Below the pieces are notes generated by a model. It had not been told where the DNA came from and made no database searches. It was given only the letters and a program-made list of their open reading frames with translations. From Rugalucina vietnamica (lineage: Eukaryota; Mollusca; Bivalvia; Lucinida; Lucinidae): DNA of 64,000 nucleotides. The stretch is taken from contig OZ024872.1 in NCBI GenBank assembly GCA_964017185.1, forward strand, positions 40,492,188-40,556,187. Direction: 5' to 3'. Every line of letters starts with the position of its first letter. The stretch's first letter is position 1. The position numbers and the translations under genes are program-made. Shown here in pieces: positions 33,030 through 44,515 of the stretch.

Positions 33030-33077
33030 AAGTGAAGTGAAGTGAAGTGAAAGTCTTCACTTCACTTCACTTCACTT
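33030..33077. repeat. Inverted pentamer microsatellite forming a hairpin
   Basis: Four to five copies of GAAGT are followed, after a few bases (AAAGTCTT), by the same number of their reverse complement (CACTT). The whole could fold into a stem of about 20 bp. It lies 28 bp before the mariner-like element. Confidence 0.9.
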
Positions 33078-33105
33078 AAAATGATAATATACATGTAGTA
33101 TAGTA

Positions 33106-34127
33106 CGAGGTTTGGCAGAAAAGTTCGTAGACACCATTAGTATTTTCAACAGGAAAAGAAATTCAGTCAAAATGAATATAGCTGGGTTTGCAAAAAATAT
33201 TTCATGAGCAAATAGACGAAATTTTATGAAAATCTGGCCAACACGACATCTTCTACAGCCTTTTATGTGCACCTCCCTAACCGGGAGCGGGGCAAGGGTC
33301 AACGTCTCAGCGACGTTACTTGAAGTTTATTGCTGTCAGTGCTTTATATATTTGTAACAAGTTTAACCATGTTTCAGAGTTATTCCACATAGGGTCCTTG
33401 GATTTCGGTACATTTTTATTATGTCTGTCCAGCTGTCAAATGCAGATATGTGCCAACTGTCCACAGGTTCTCTGATGACCGGTTGAACATATGAAACCAT
33501 GTTCATTCGCTGAGAATGTAAGACGAGTGCCCTTCCGCCGCTGTTTATCATCTTAGATGATCTATCGAGCATTCAAAAATCAACTCTGCCACTTGTAAAC
33601 TGGTAACAGACAAGCTGATAGTTTTTATGTTGTTGTTTATATAATTTCCATCGTGTTTGTTGGCCATTTCCATAACAAAAACACACAATTTTATGGTTAT
33701 CGTCTGTTCTCCGACGCCAAAATTACACCATTTTTTTTCAAACATTTTTTGGACTGCATCTGAAATTTTAATCACAGATATCAAACTGTACTGCCGCCAA
33801 GGCCCAAACATTCAGAAAACGTTGTTGGTTGAACATTCTTTCAGGATCAAAATATTTTATCGTTACAGCACACTTCCGTGCCATTTCACAAACAAAAACA
33901 GAATGTAAAAATCGTCACATTTTATAACGTTTTCACACCTGCCCCGCACAGCCCTACCCGCAAACAGAAAAGTGGCCATACCAAGCGTGTTATTACTTCA
34001 AATTGCACAACATTTCTGAAATATACCCATAAGATATTGCTGCTTGAAATAATGCACAACGCTTCTTCAACATTGCGTTACTTTTTCCGATAGCTGAAGT
34101 GTCTACGAACTTTCCTGCCATACCTCG
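33106..34127. mobile_element. 1.02-kb mariner-like TIR element, non-autonomous
   Basis: The left end is CGAGGTTTGGCAGAAAAGTT and the reverse complement of the right end is CGAGGTATGGCAGGAAAGTT. Both continue CGTAGACAC, 27 of 29 identical. TA flanks both ends. CGAGG starts and TA duplications fit mariner-type elements. The body is shorter than an autonomous mariner (about 1.3 kb), and its broken minus-strand frames show no recognisable catalytic-domain signature, so it is decayed or never coded. Confidence 0.75.
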
Positions 34128-34234
34128 TATATTAAAATAATAATATAGTATAAAATAATAATAATAAAGTATAGAAGAAGTTTCTTGAAATCTAAAGCAA
34201 CTGTTTTCTATAATATCAATCTTTTCAATCATTA

Positions 34235-35863
34235 AACGCCTGAAATAGTAAAGCTCATTAATCTCATAACCTACAAACCAGCTGCCTTATTTAGAACCCT
34301 TCAATAATGCAAATGCAAAGAACAAACAAGAAGACTAGAACTGCGCTGACATTTTAATGCAAATTTTGGTTTAAACAGTACTTATTTATATTAATCTACA
34401 CATACAATTTACACGTTTTATTGTGCAGGATTTGATAAAAAGCTATAAGCTTATGAACACCAGCTCCTGAATAATTAAATAATGTTCAGATACAGTAGGT
34501 GAGTGATTGATGAAAAAGACAGTACATTGAACTGTTACTCGAGTAAAATACAAATTTCAAAACAGTTTAGATGATGAATAATTTTAAATTTCTAAGCTTA
34601 ACCTAAGCGATTATACAGTTAAAGATGATTGTCTGATTAATCACATGCAAAGGTTCTATCGGATCTGGGAAATTACGTGGATTAATTTTTAAAAGTGAGT
34701 TGACATTTCCTCCATATCTAGGCAATGTACAATATCTTCAGCACATATAATAACACCGCATTTATTTCATAGAGGCACGAAAAGTGTATGTTGTAATTCA
34801 AAGCTTACCTATATGCATTTCATTCGGAGGTGATTAATTCTACAGCGGAAATCAAATATTTAAAGAAGTCGTGATACATCTTACGTAACAGTGATTTTTC
34901 TAATATAGGAAGGTCATTCAATATAAGTAATGCAATATTGACAATAATTGTTTGTTTGAACACGTTATTAAAGTTTGATTTAGTTTTCTTGAAACATTTA
35001 TTCAATTCGCCCTCTGCGAGACAGGTCAACAACACCTAGTCACATGCTCGACTTCATGTTGCCTAACAACAATAGAACACTGGGAAAAGGCACTTGGCCA
35101 CGACTCTTAAAACCGTTGTCATGGTGACAGGAAAATTAAATTAAACATATTCACTTTAATTTTCTCACACCGAACTTAAAACCGTTGTGTTTTGTGCTCA
35201 AGATAGTGTAATATCATTGATATATTTTAAATGACACCTAATGAAAGTTGAAAAATTGACTAAAATTTCTCGATCGAAGGGTGAAAACTGGGGATAGAGA
35301 TACAATTTCTGCTACACTTTGTACGATTTGTTCAATCGAACATTTATACGCCTATTTGTTTCTGCAAGTGACGCTTTGTAAACTTCTTGCTATAAATTGC
35401 AATTTTCAGATAATATATTTCGTTGGCTTGCAACCAAAATCTATGGAAAATGCACGAAATTGCGCAGGCTCTGGCATTGCTAAGCAACAGTTGACACGCA
35501 TTGGGCTGTATAAAAGTTGCAGTTGCCTAGAAATTTCTGGCTAAGGTGACATCACAAAAACATGTAAATAGAAAGCTATTTAAAACACCATCAAAGAAAT
35601 ACCAAAGCTTTATATCCATTTGATTTTATAAAAGTGGTTTTCGCGGCCAAAACACCTTCGCTGCCATTCTATGGTTGCTAAGCAACATAAAGTGCATGGT
35701 CTGAATTCGTTGATGTTTCTTTTCCTGAATGCAGATTGAATCAAACTTTCAGAAATTAAAACCATTACCTCAGTGAGATAAAAAAAAATACACAAAAATA
35801 CGCCACATATTGCATTACTTTTTGAATGACCTACGTATTTATAGTGCATGAACACCTTTTAAG
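34235..35863. other. AT-rich spacer with a cluster of X-box-like palindromes
   Basis: No gene is recognised. GTTGCCTAACAAC (35058), GTTGTCATGGTGAC (35115), CATTGCTAAGCAAC (35475) and GTTGCTAAGCAAC (35674) lie within about 630 bp, in AT-rich flanks. Confidence 0.45.
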
Positions 35864-37291
35864 CTCACCTGTGCCGTTAGGCTCACAAGGTGAGCTTATA
35901 GTACGTCGTATACCCATGCTCCGTCGTCCGTCCTCATTGTCGTCGTTGTTCACACTTTTCAAACATCTTCTTTTCTAAAACCGCTTGGCCAATCAAATTA
36001 AAATTTCACTTGGAGCATCCTTAGGAAGGGTAAACCAAAGTTTGTACAAATGGTCCAGGTCACATGACCAAGATTGCCGCCAGGGCTATAAATAGCTAAA
36101 ACCTTAAATAATCTTCTTTCTCCAGAACCAGAAGGCCTATGATTTTGAAACTGGCATGAAGCATCAAGCAATAGAGATCTACAAAGTTTGTAATTAATCG
36201 TGAACCTGGGATAACCTTGACTTATTTTACGGCAAGGTCAACTTATATGAATGGGGAAAAAACAGAAAAATGTCATTTAATGGCAGAAATCTTGCTAGGA
36301 ATGAGCAAATGGACAGAGGATTTATGTTTAAGAAAATATTTTGGGCCCAGGGTGTTGTCTACCGCTGCCGCGGGGCTATATACATGTATATGGCCATAAT
36401 ATTTAAACATCTTCTAATCTGAAATCGCTTGGCAATTCATAGCCAAACTTTATGTGGAGATTCCTTAGCAAGAGGGATTTATGTATAAATGGTCATGGTC
36501 ACATGACCAAGATGGCCGACATGGCTATAAATAGCAAAACCCTTTAAAAATCTTCTTCTTCAGAACCAGAAGGTTTATGATTTTGAAGCTTGGCCTGAAG
36601 CATCAGGCAATAAAGCTCTACAAAATTTGCATAAATCATGACCCTGGGATGACCTTGACCTATTTTATGGCAAGGTCAACTTAGGTCGCCCATGCATTTG
36701 AATGGGTAAAAACACAGGAAAATGTCTTTTAATGGCAGAAATCTTGCTAGGAATTAGCAAATAGACAGAAGATTTATGTTTGTGAAAATATTTTGGGTAC
36801 AGGGGCCCCAGGGCTATGTACATATATATGACCATAATATTCAAACATCTTTTTCTCTGAAACCGCTTGGCCATTCAAAGCCAACATTATTTGGAGCATC
36901 CTTAGCAAGAGGGAATGAAAGTTTGTATAAATGGTCAATGTCATATGACCAAGATTTTGAAACTTGGTATGAAGCATCAAGAAATGAAGATCTACAAAAT
37001 TTGTATAAATCATGACCCTGGGATGACCTTGACCTATTTTACGGCAAGGTCAACTTAGGTCACCTATGCATTCGAATGGGGAAAATTGTTAAAATGTCAT
37101 TTGAAGGGTAAAGCTTGTCGTAAATTGGCAAATGAACTGAATTTTTATGATTTGAAAAAGACATTGACTCCAGGTGTTATTCTGACCCTGCCCTGGGGTT
37201 ATATGCATATTGCCATTCTAGTCAAACAAGTTTATTGGTATCTCAGGTCTCAGGTGAGCGTTTACAGGACCATTGGTCCTCTGGTTAGTGA
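35864..37291 (-). mobile_element. Element with AGCTCACC ends and internal array (GACCTTGACC type)
   Basis: It starts AAGCTCACCTGTGCC with a hairpin and AAGGTGAGCTTATAG, and ends CTCAGGTGAGCGTTTACAGG then the ACCATTGGT hairpin and CCTCTGGTT. Inside are about three 400-bp modules containing 'cgcttggccaatcaaa'-like, 'cacatgaccaagat', 'gaccttgacctattttac' and 'ggcaaggtcaacttagg' motifs. It belongs to the same family as 52372-53287. Confidence 0.8.
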
Positions 37292-38025
37292 GTACAGGCG
37301 GATCGCAGAAACAAACAAAAACAATGTTAAGGTATAAATCGTTCATAGATCTAAGGAAACCGTTATAAACAAAGAATATCGACTCACCCGCCGCGGTTTA
37401 GGGTTTATGACGTATTTACTGCAAACTTTTAGATATCATTGCTTGTTTCAATGTGCAACGCTATCCCAAGTTTTAGAGTTCCCTTCTACAGATCACATTT
37501 CTTTACCGTTATTTACCTGTTCGTGCGAAAAATGGTATAGCCTTATTACCATGCATCTTTGAATTATCAGTTTGTAATAAATTTATGATGCGGAAATGTT
37601 AAAACATAAAAAAATTGTCTACTTAATTAAAGCATTGTCATACGCAGGCCTCATCCTAAATACATTAAGATCAAATTCACTTATTTACTTAGCCAAATGC
37701 ATTATGATGGCACCGTAATGCATGATGGCACGACATGGAGTGCATTAATTTTATCTAATCAGTCGTCTTAAATTACCGTACACAAACTTAGAACTGAGGC
37801 ACTGCCTTGTTATTCAAACAAGTAGTTATAATTTGGTATTCTGTAAGCTTCTTGCAAAGACTGATGAAAGTGAAATTTATCTCATATCCTATTTAAGTAC
37901 TTCTTTCAGTTACATCAAGAATATGTCCGTATATCTGGTTTATTACTATTTGCTTTTACTGCCACTGGTGTTGTTCCTTGTGGCGGCACTAAGAAGTCTC
38001 CTCGTACACTATATATTTTCCTTTT

Positions 38026-39356
38026 CACGGCTAACAAACCTTTAAATGCGTAACCGCCGGTTAAGAAAGAAAATCCGATTCACGCCCTTCCGGTTCCGCA
38101 TATGAAGACCAATAAAAGGTAAACAAAACATACACTACTAGGATCGAATGATGATTATATTTTAGTACAGAAATATATCGATTATCTATGAATGCTATTT
38201 TGTCACTTATTTATTATTGTAACTCAGCACCAAAGTAGCTCGCAAAATAATTTGATGGTCTTTGAGTTATTTATTCCCTTCTTCGAACCTGGTGTTCCAA
38301 CAAGGCCAAAGTCGGCGAAATACAACTAAAAATTTGACAATTTGCTGGTAAATATCAAATTTTAGTGATTGTTCCACGACAAATTTACAGATATGTATTA
38401 ACTAAATTGCATCTGATGTCTGTGCCAGTATTTCGTTGTGTTAGTGCCCGTCATTATCGATTTGAAGGGAAGGAAAAGATGGGTACGCATTTAATCATTA
38501 AAATATGAAGGATATATTTCAAGATACGTTTGAAAACCTCAACCTGTTCAAGTTATGGTATTTATTTCCCTGTAAAGCGTTTTGAAAGACATAAAACCAA
38601 GACAAAACAAATTTAAGTATACAGAATGCTGTAAAATCGTCTTCATGAACAGGAATATCATGCATGTGAGCTATTGTATTACATGTATTTCATAGACAGT
38701 TTGTATTATTTTGTATCAAACATTTTTACTGCAAATATCACAAACAACTCAATTTGAGTAAGCAACTATTAAGAAAGGACGAGGGAATGTGACAATAATC
38801 TTCAGCGTAAAACAATTAACAAAAACAAAAACTTTAATACATGTGTTCCATAATGACTATATTGCTATCATTCTAATGATTAAATTCGTAACCGAAATGT
38901 TGACACAGCTTTTAACCATATATGCATAGAATGCATTGGCCATAGGCAACGAAACTGTCACCAGACCTCACACAATGTTAAAAACATCTGCGCGCGGTAT
39001 TGCTTTCCGTTAATATGGGCGTAATGAGCGGAAATCTAAAAATATCCCTGCGACTGACCCACATTTTCGTCGTGTACAATGCAATCCCAACATGTGTTTT
39101 GGGGTAGGGAATAAAAATCATGATTATAAAGAAACATTTCTGGAAATCCTTTGGGGTCCAAATATAGCAATGTCTAACTGATAAAATAGTATTAGAGAAT
39201 TATAATATTTGTCTTCGAATCGAAATATTTTACTCGGAAACACGAGCTGCAAAAGTTTGTTTACCTTTTGTTGGTCATCTGATGCGAAACCGGAAGGACA
39301 AGAATCGGATTTCTTTTCTTAACCGCGGTTACGCATTTAAAGGTTTGTTAGCCGTG
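38026..39356. mobile_element. 1.33-kb TIR element with about 95-bp inverted ends and 5-bp duplication
   Basis: The ends are CACGGCTAACAAACCTTTAA and, in reverse complement, the same 20 bases. The inverted match continues through ATGCGTAACCG, GGTTAAGAAA, TCCGATT, CCGGTT and AAAGGTAAACAAA over about 95 bases with gaps. CTTTT flanks both sides (38021-38025 and 39357-39361). It interrupts a 28.6-kb-type repeat. No transposase was recognised and the superfamily is unclear. Confidence 0.78.
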
Positions 39357-39515
39357 CTTTTGGTCCTTTGAGAACAGGTATGATATTTCTGAGTTATTAT
39401 TAAATTTATTACTGGTTAAGATTCACTTTCTAACCACATTTATACATGTTGCCACTGAAGACGGGTTCAATAGCCGAAACCGTAGTATGGCCGATCTCCC
39501 GGTTTCTCTTTAATA

Positions 39516-39752
39516 TGAACCGCGACGCGAGAAAACCGGTCTTCGGGGTTTCCGACCAGGTCCGACACAAACCGGCCTGTACAGTCTCAGAAGCAGGCTA
39601 GAAGCTTGAAATTTCGGATTTAAGAAGAAGAGAAATAGTACTATCCGTGTAGCGAAAACAAAGGCGCTGATCAGCTTCGCGGTTACCGCGAAGCTGATCT
39701 GCGCCTTTGTTTTCGCATAGGCAAAAATCCCGTTTTCTCACGATGCGGCTCA
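39516..39752 (-). mobile_element. TGAGCCGC palindromic MITE, full copy (reverse)
   Basis: It runs from TGAACCGCGACGCGAG to CACGATGCGGCTCA. The central palindrome reads GGCGCTGATCAGCTTCGCGG then TTACCGCGAAGCTGATCTGC. It interrupts the same 28.6-kb-type repeat a second time. Confidence 0.85.
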
Positions 39753-39940
39753 ATTATCTTCATTGCTCTTAAAAATCGCAGCTTTCTTATATTATCATTT
39801 ACATGGACATTTTTGTTTAACGTTGTTTAAGCTAGAAACTCTCCTCGGGTCTCTCGTCTTGGTGCTGTCAGATTTTTTTTAAATAATAATTAGTATCCAT
39901 TTGAGTATTTGTTTGTTGTAGCATGCCATGAATATATATA

Positions 39941-40446
39941 CAGTAAGACATAAGTTAAGCATCACCCTAACATTATTCTGGAGACGGTTTTGTGGTAACA
40001 ATTACTTCATAACAACAATTATTCTGTGATGACATTTTACTAGTGTCTTTTATTGATCTGTTAGAACTGTCAGAATGGTATTTGCCCCAATCGCTTCGAT
40101 TCTATGGGGTCATTTATACACTAACCCCTATTTGGGGGTATGTCCTAAGTAAATGTATAATTCACCAATAACTATTCGATTTGAATTTGTATAAGCTCGA
40201 AATTAAACTAGAGTTAAAAACAGACAACATCCAACAGACATTTTGTTATACTCAATGTTTAATGGAAGTTACAGGAAAAGCCATCCAAACTATTTCGTTT
40301 GTTATGTAAGCATTACGTTTTCACTATGTAACATGCCATTCCTGAAACTTTGATAGCTTTTGATATCAGAGATATCAGTTCGCTTCATGGTGGTTAGGAT
40401 GGATTTGACATGGTAACAAAATGACATTAACATTTTACGCTTTTTT

Positions 40447-40481
<35 letters not shown>

Positions 40482-40926
40482 GATTTGAGCATTTTAGATT
40501 TTTGGGCTATTTCAGGGTATGTTTTGCATAGTCAATTACCTTAATGTGTATCAAAGTTTGTTGACAATTATCATTGTATTATCAAATGGCATAAATGTCA
40601 CAAGTCGAATGGTTTGTCCAGTTAATTCTGGAACATATTCCAAGAGGTGTCGAAGTTGCAGTTAGATCATAAAGCACTCTACATTGAGTATAGAGGGTCC
40701 ATAAAAAGCAAGGTACAGTACACATACCAAAACTGTGTTTTGAAAACATGGAGGTTAGGGTTATGCATCCGCTCAGTACGACAAATGTTTACATGGCCTT
40801 GGCAGTTGCTAAATACCTCTTTACTCCTAAATAATCAGTTTCAAAACATACATGATGATGAAATGTCATCTATTAAAAAAGTTATGACACAATATGTTCA
40901 GGTGATGCTTAACTTATGTCTGACTG
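39941..40926 (+). mobile_element. 986-bp TIR element, TA-flanked (ATAAGTTAAG group)
   Basis: The left end is CAGTAAGACATAAGTTAAGC and the reverse complement of the right end is CAGTCAGACATAAGTTAAGC. Both continue ATCACC. TA lies on both sides. The body contains a 39-base T-rich run and a 100-codon open frame without recognised motifs. It is inserted where the intron between exons 7 and 8 would be in the duplicated locus. Confidence 0.85.
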
Positions 40927-41344
40927 TATATAATACCACATCCTGCTAATCAGTTGACAGTACACATTATTTTAACTTAATTTGAATTCGTTTTTCACAG
41001 ACAGAACATGCATATTTCGTATATTGATCCTAAAGTACATCACATGTTCAATTATGTGTCATTTCGAAGACTTTTTATTTGATTCTTTAATGGTTCTTGT
41101 CACGTTACTGTCACGTTCAGACTGCATTAATACATTGTTTTGCATACCAATTAAATCTCGGCATATCTTTTCACAATATTTGGTTTCAGATATTAGGTTC
41201 GATTTTGAAAAACATATTTAAGTCGTTTACATCGAATTTGCATATTCACTCTCTGTTCCGTTGAGTAAGTCAATTATTTCAGCTCTTTTTGTGACGCTTA
41301 TTGTTCAGGTTGAGTTAGGATAGTATAGTCACGGGGAACAGCTA

Positions 41345-41529
41345 CATGTAACTGCAGATCTACAAGTCGTCCGCCGCCTCCGAGCCGGGCACCATGCTCT
41401 CTGTCCGACTTGTAGATTGCTGTGTACAAAAATGGATCAAAATCAGTAGAGTTTACGACCGACAAAATATATGAAGTGAACGGAACGAAAGCCCGATTGT
41501 CGGACTAGGGAAACAGTTAGATACAGCTA
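41345..41529. mobile_element. Small insertion with 7-bp duplication in pseudo-exon 9
   Basis: ACAGCTA occurs at 41338-41344 and again at 41523-41529. The original exon has it once, so 178 new bases plus one copy of the 7-mer were added. The insert contains a short inverted repeat (ATCTACAAGTCG and CGACTTGTAGAT) and ends that suggest TAACTG/CAGTTA inverted termini. Confidence 0.75.
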
Positions 41530-41662
41530 GATCATTGGTACGATATCATGAAACACCCACACAGACCTACTGACTACTGGCATCCTGTAATAAAGACGAG
41601 CAAAATACAAACGTGATCAATACTCTTTTATCTGATTTCTGTTGGTTTGAATTAAGAAATAA

Positions 41663-41815
41663 TTTTACTTTACGGTGAATTATCGTGATTAATGCGGGAT
41701 GTTGGAGGGCAGATTGCGATGTATTTATTCACGACGGCGCAGCCGGAGTGAATTAAATATCGCATCTGTCCGACAACATCACGCGTTAATCATAGATAAT
41801 TCACCGTAAGGTAAA
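41663..41815. repeat. 150-bp foldback
   Basis: TTTACGGTGAATTATCGTGA at the left is answered by ATAATTCACCGTAAGG at the right. Inner blocks also pair (GATTAATGCG with CGCGTTAATC, and ATTCAC with GTGAAT near the centre). It lies about 50 bases after the pseudo-exon stop. Confidence 0.75.
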
Positions 41816-41819
41816 AACA

Positions 41820-42830
41820 CGACCAATAAATAAATGCTTTCATTTTAAAACGTATTCCACCAGTGGACTCATTCTCGACGGATATGAATGTTTATGTGCG
41901 ACGTCACAAACACGCCACGCGTTATTTTGTTTTCAGTGAATTATTGTTAATTTGTAAACGGTGACGTTACTATCAGGTTCAATGGGAAAGACGATAACGT
42001 CGTGTTAGAATAAACAGGTATCGTCATGTCGGGACGTTGACTCCATTCGTTGGAACTTTTACCCAAAATTGCAATGCCATGCTTTGTTGTCTTTTCAGGC
42101 ATTGGTGCTCATGTGCACGTGTAAAAAAGTGCGAGGGCATCATTCTTTCTAGTATTTTAGTATTTACATACGTTATTGATGGTTGATCTTTATGAAGCAT
42201 GGTCTGTCGAACTCAAATGTTCGATGTTTGGGTTTACAATAGCGATCATACGTTTCCCTAGGTTCAAATTCGACAAAGAAGAAACAAACAACGTACGGCT
42301 TCTATACAAATCCTACGATTCGCAAGTGTATCTTGCAATTCCTACTCGACCAACGTTCGGAAGTCTTACGCCTCGCTCGGCTGTCGCACGCTGACTGCTT
42401 TTTTGCGTTTTTCTTTCTCATACCTTCCTGCAAACGCCGTACGACACTCAAGATGGTATGCTGCTGCTTTGCGACGTCTACAGCCTACCGGAACGTTTGC
42501 AAAAGTGTCTACGATCCTTGACTTCATTTCTTTTCCAATGGAATTCTTCATAAATGAGCTAAGAAAGCTCCTACTGAAACCGAACAAAATTTTGTTTTAA
42601 ATCAAAACAGCCCAAGGGTGAGAATTGGTGCAATCGTACTTCGAATATTTTGTTGAATATCTATCGGCTTTGACGCGCCTTCGTATATGTGTTTTCTTAC
42701 AATAAACATATATACGTGTATGCGTTTCCCCTCATATTTCTCTTATTTATTAATGTATTAATTCTGCCATTGCTTGGCGATATACTGGCTTAGGCATCAC
42801 CTTTCATCTCTTTGAAGATATAACGTTTAA
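41820..42830. other. Spacer, no supported gene
   Basis: 42023-42090 resembles the 'gtcgggacg ... ttttaccca' tract of 47750-47815. Overlapping short frames on both strands near 42255-42600 show no domain. Confidence 0.4.
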
Positions 42831-42834
42831 TGTT

Positions 42835-43010
42835 TCTACTAATTGACATTTTACAAATCCTGTAGCTATTATTTTCGGATAAATACTAGTAATAATTATA
42901 TAAACCTACGCATATCCGTTTCCATTTATTCCATTTTGCTTTAAACATAATTGTGTAAAACCTTATATGGTAATAACAACATGTCATGGCCGGCGATGTT
43001 AAAAGTGCAC
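42835..43010 (+). repeat. Third copy of a 4.06-4.15 kb intronic tract
   Basis: 'gtttctacta.ttgacatttt', 'acaaatcc' and 'cctacg.atatccgttt' parallel 4057-4145 and 46495-46600. Confidence 0.55.
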
Positions 43011-43139
43011 GTTGGGTATAGTTTACAGACAGAAGAAAATATCAAATTATTCTAATAGCCTGGAAATACAAGTATTAGAACAAAACAACATTAAAACAAC
43101 TATAAGAAGTTGTAATACTTTTTCAATATATATAAAAAA

Positions 43140-43390
43140 TAAAATAAAAACTGAGATCCTTTAAGAGCAGTGAACACATTAATGAGAAAGGCGATGGGCC
43201 ATACCGCGGTTTCGACTATTAAAGTCTCGTCAGTGACCCTTTAGATTTGGAAACATGGAGCCAAAGAGAATTACTGAAATTTTGCACCTATCAACAGGGT
43301 AGTCGATATACAGACTAGTATTATCTAAATGGGACCAAATATGATAAACATTGGTTAGAAAATGAATCTTAACCGATAATAAAGTACGCA
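43140..43390 (-). repeat. Reverse copy of the 28.6-29.6 kb repeat unit
   Basis: 'gggccataccgcggtttcga', 'cctttagatttgg' and 'tagtcgatatacagactagt' are the reverse of the tandem unit. The copy at 12740-12960 is its counterpart near the gene. Confidence 0.75.
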
Positions 43391-43609
43391 TTTGTTAGCC
43401 ATTCACGGTGCATTCTTAGCAACTATTGCTTTTATTGTACTGACAACTACTGATTCATGCAACCAAAGTTTGTTGCTGTTTCGTGAGCAAAGGTTTTCTC
43501 GCAAACCAGGTAGAAATATCCATTGTTTTACCCTGGGTAAGAAATGCGCATCCTACCAAGTCATCCTACCTAGGCATGACCTCACCCTAAAGAACGATAC
43601 AATTAGGCA

Positions 43610-44260
43610 ATGATCAGGAAAAGGCGCACCCACTCCAAAAACCGAGGTGGAAAAAAAACTAAATTGACAATTAGGTACTTATACTTAGAAAACATATCGT
43701 AAGCCGAGTGAGCAGCTATTTCCAAAAAAGCAGCCACTCAGTTACCCGAACATGAATAAAACTATGAAAACGTACATAAGGTTCAAACAGCACAAAAATC
43801 GACTCCAAGACATAAAACAAATGGAACCGCAACTGAAGTATCGCCTTGGGACGATCAGTAATAAAAATAAAAAATAATGGGGGCTTAAACTAGTTTTACA
43901 GGCACCTAACCCTATTACCCTCATCTTCTGCAATGGTTCACAACATTAAGTTAGTTGTTCGGTCCTCGTGGTGAATCTCTAATTAGTCAATGTATCATCA
44001 AGGACAAACAAACAAATAAATCACGATAACCACCTTGATGGATCAAAAACAACGACTCAACAGATTCAGTAAGCTGCCCGACGATGGAGATCCCTGGGCG
44101 CCGAATAACTTACTGAAACCCGGAGCAAAAGAAAAAAAAACACCAGTTGAACATGGTTTTATCGAGCCTCAATTAACTTCGTCGCAGCTTTTAAGGTTTG
44201 CTAGAGTCTGCAAACGGCCAAACTTCTGCACAAGGGGACGCTTCGAAAAATAGTATAAAC
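43610..44260 (+). repeat. Dispersed repeat, longest copy of its family
   Basis: It contains 'gtaagccgagtgagcagcta', 'ggaaccgcaactgaagtatc', 'tggtgaatctctaattagtc' and a 72-codon open frame starting at 44035 (DQKQRLNRFSKLPDDGDPW...). Part of that frame recurs, broken, at 25912-25970, so it may be a remnant of a mobile-element protein or chance. No family is recognised. Confidence 0.6.
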
Positions 44261-44515
44261 TACGAATTGGTTTTGGCTTTACCACAAGGCCAGTCCTCGC
44301 TATCGACCACGCTGGATTCTAAACTAAACTTTGTATGGCCATCCTAACAACAAATAATCCAAAATAGTTAAGTACAAATGTTGAAAATTGTACCGTGTAC
44401 TTCTAACAAGTTTCTGAATTGGAATTTATTGTTCGGCATTCATATATGTATCTGCCGATACCATATGTCGTGTGCGTCATTTCAAATCTTGCTCGTCACG
44501 TTGCTCATTACGCAA

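Larger units (their letters stand above)
37915..41616 (+). pseudogene. Partial, disrupted copy of C2B exons 7 and 9 of the C2 gene
   Basis: 37911-37946 keeps the acceptor TTTCAG and TTACATCAAG..TATCTGGTT. The rest of the exon resumes about 1.9 kb later near 39810 (GACATTTTTGTTTAACGTTG, then CTAGAAACTCTCCTCGGGTC, ending GGTGCTGTCAG). The exon-8 equivalent is missing. Exon 9 (41309-41616) has a TGG-to-TAG change after its fourth codon and a 185-bp insertion, but then matches the original up to TGA. The reading frame is destroyed, so a functional product is very unlikely. Confidence 0.85.
31380..41640 (+). repeat. Rearranged partial duplication of the 11.9-20.2 kb region
   Basis: Matching pairs, copy then original, are 31440-31680 with 11930-12400, 32570-33010 with 13080-13500, 34255-34310 with 17556-17620, 37335-37565 with 17028-17262, 37615-37690 with 18320-18410, 37786-37946 with 18790-18946, about 39810-39876 with 18963-19029, 41088-41150 with 19842-19905 and 41309-41616 with 20054-20176. 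The order is kept except that the 34.25 and 37.3 kb blocks are exchanged. C2A exons and the 19491-19696 exon have no visible copy. Confidence 0.8.

Noticed and set aside
40647-40949. 100-codon open frame in the 39941-40926 element, considered as a transposase
   Set aside because: No DDE-type or helix-turn-helix pattern. It runs into the right TIR and is much shorter than a transposase.
42255-42600. Overlapping open frames on both strands, considered as a gene
   Set aside because: Three frames open in the same 300 bp with no shared features of a known family and no splice evidence.
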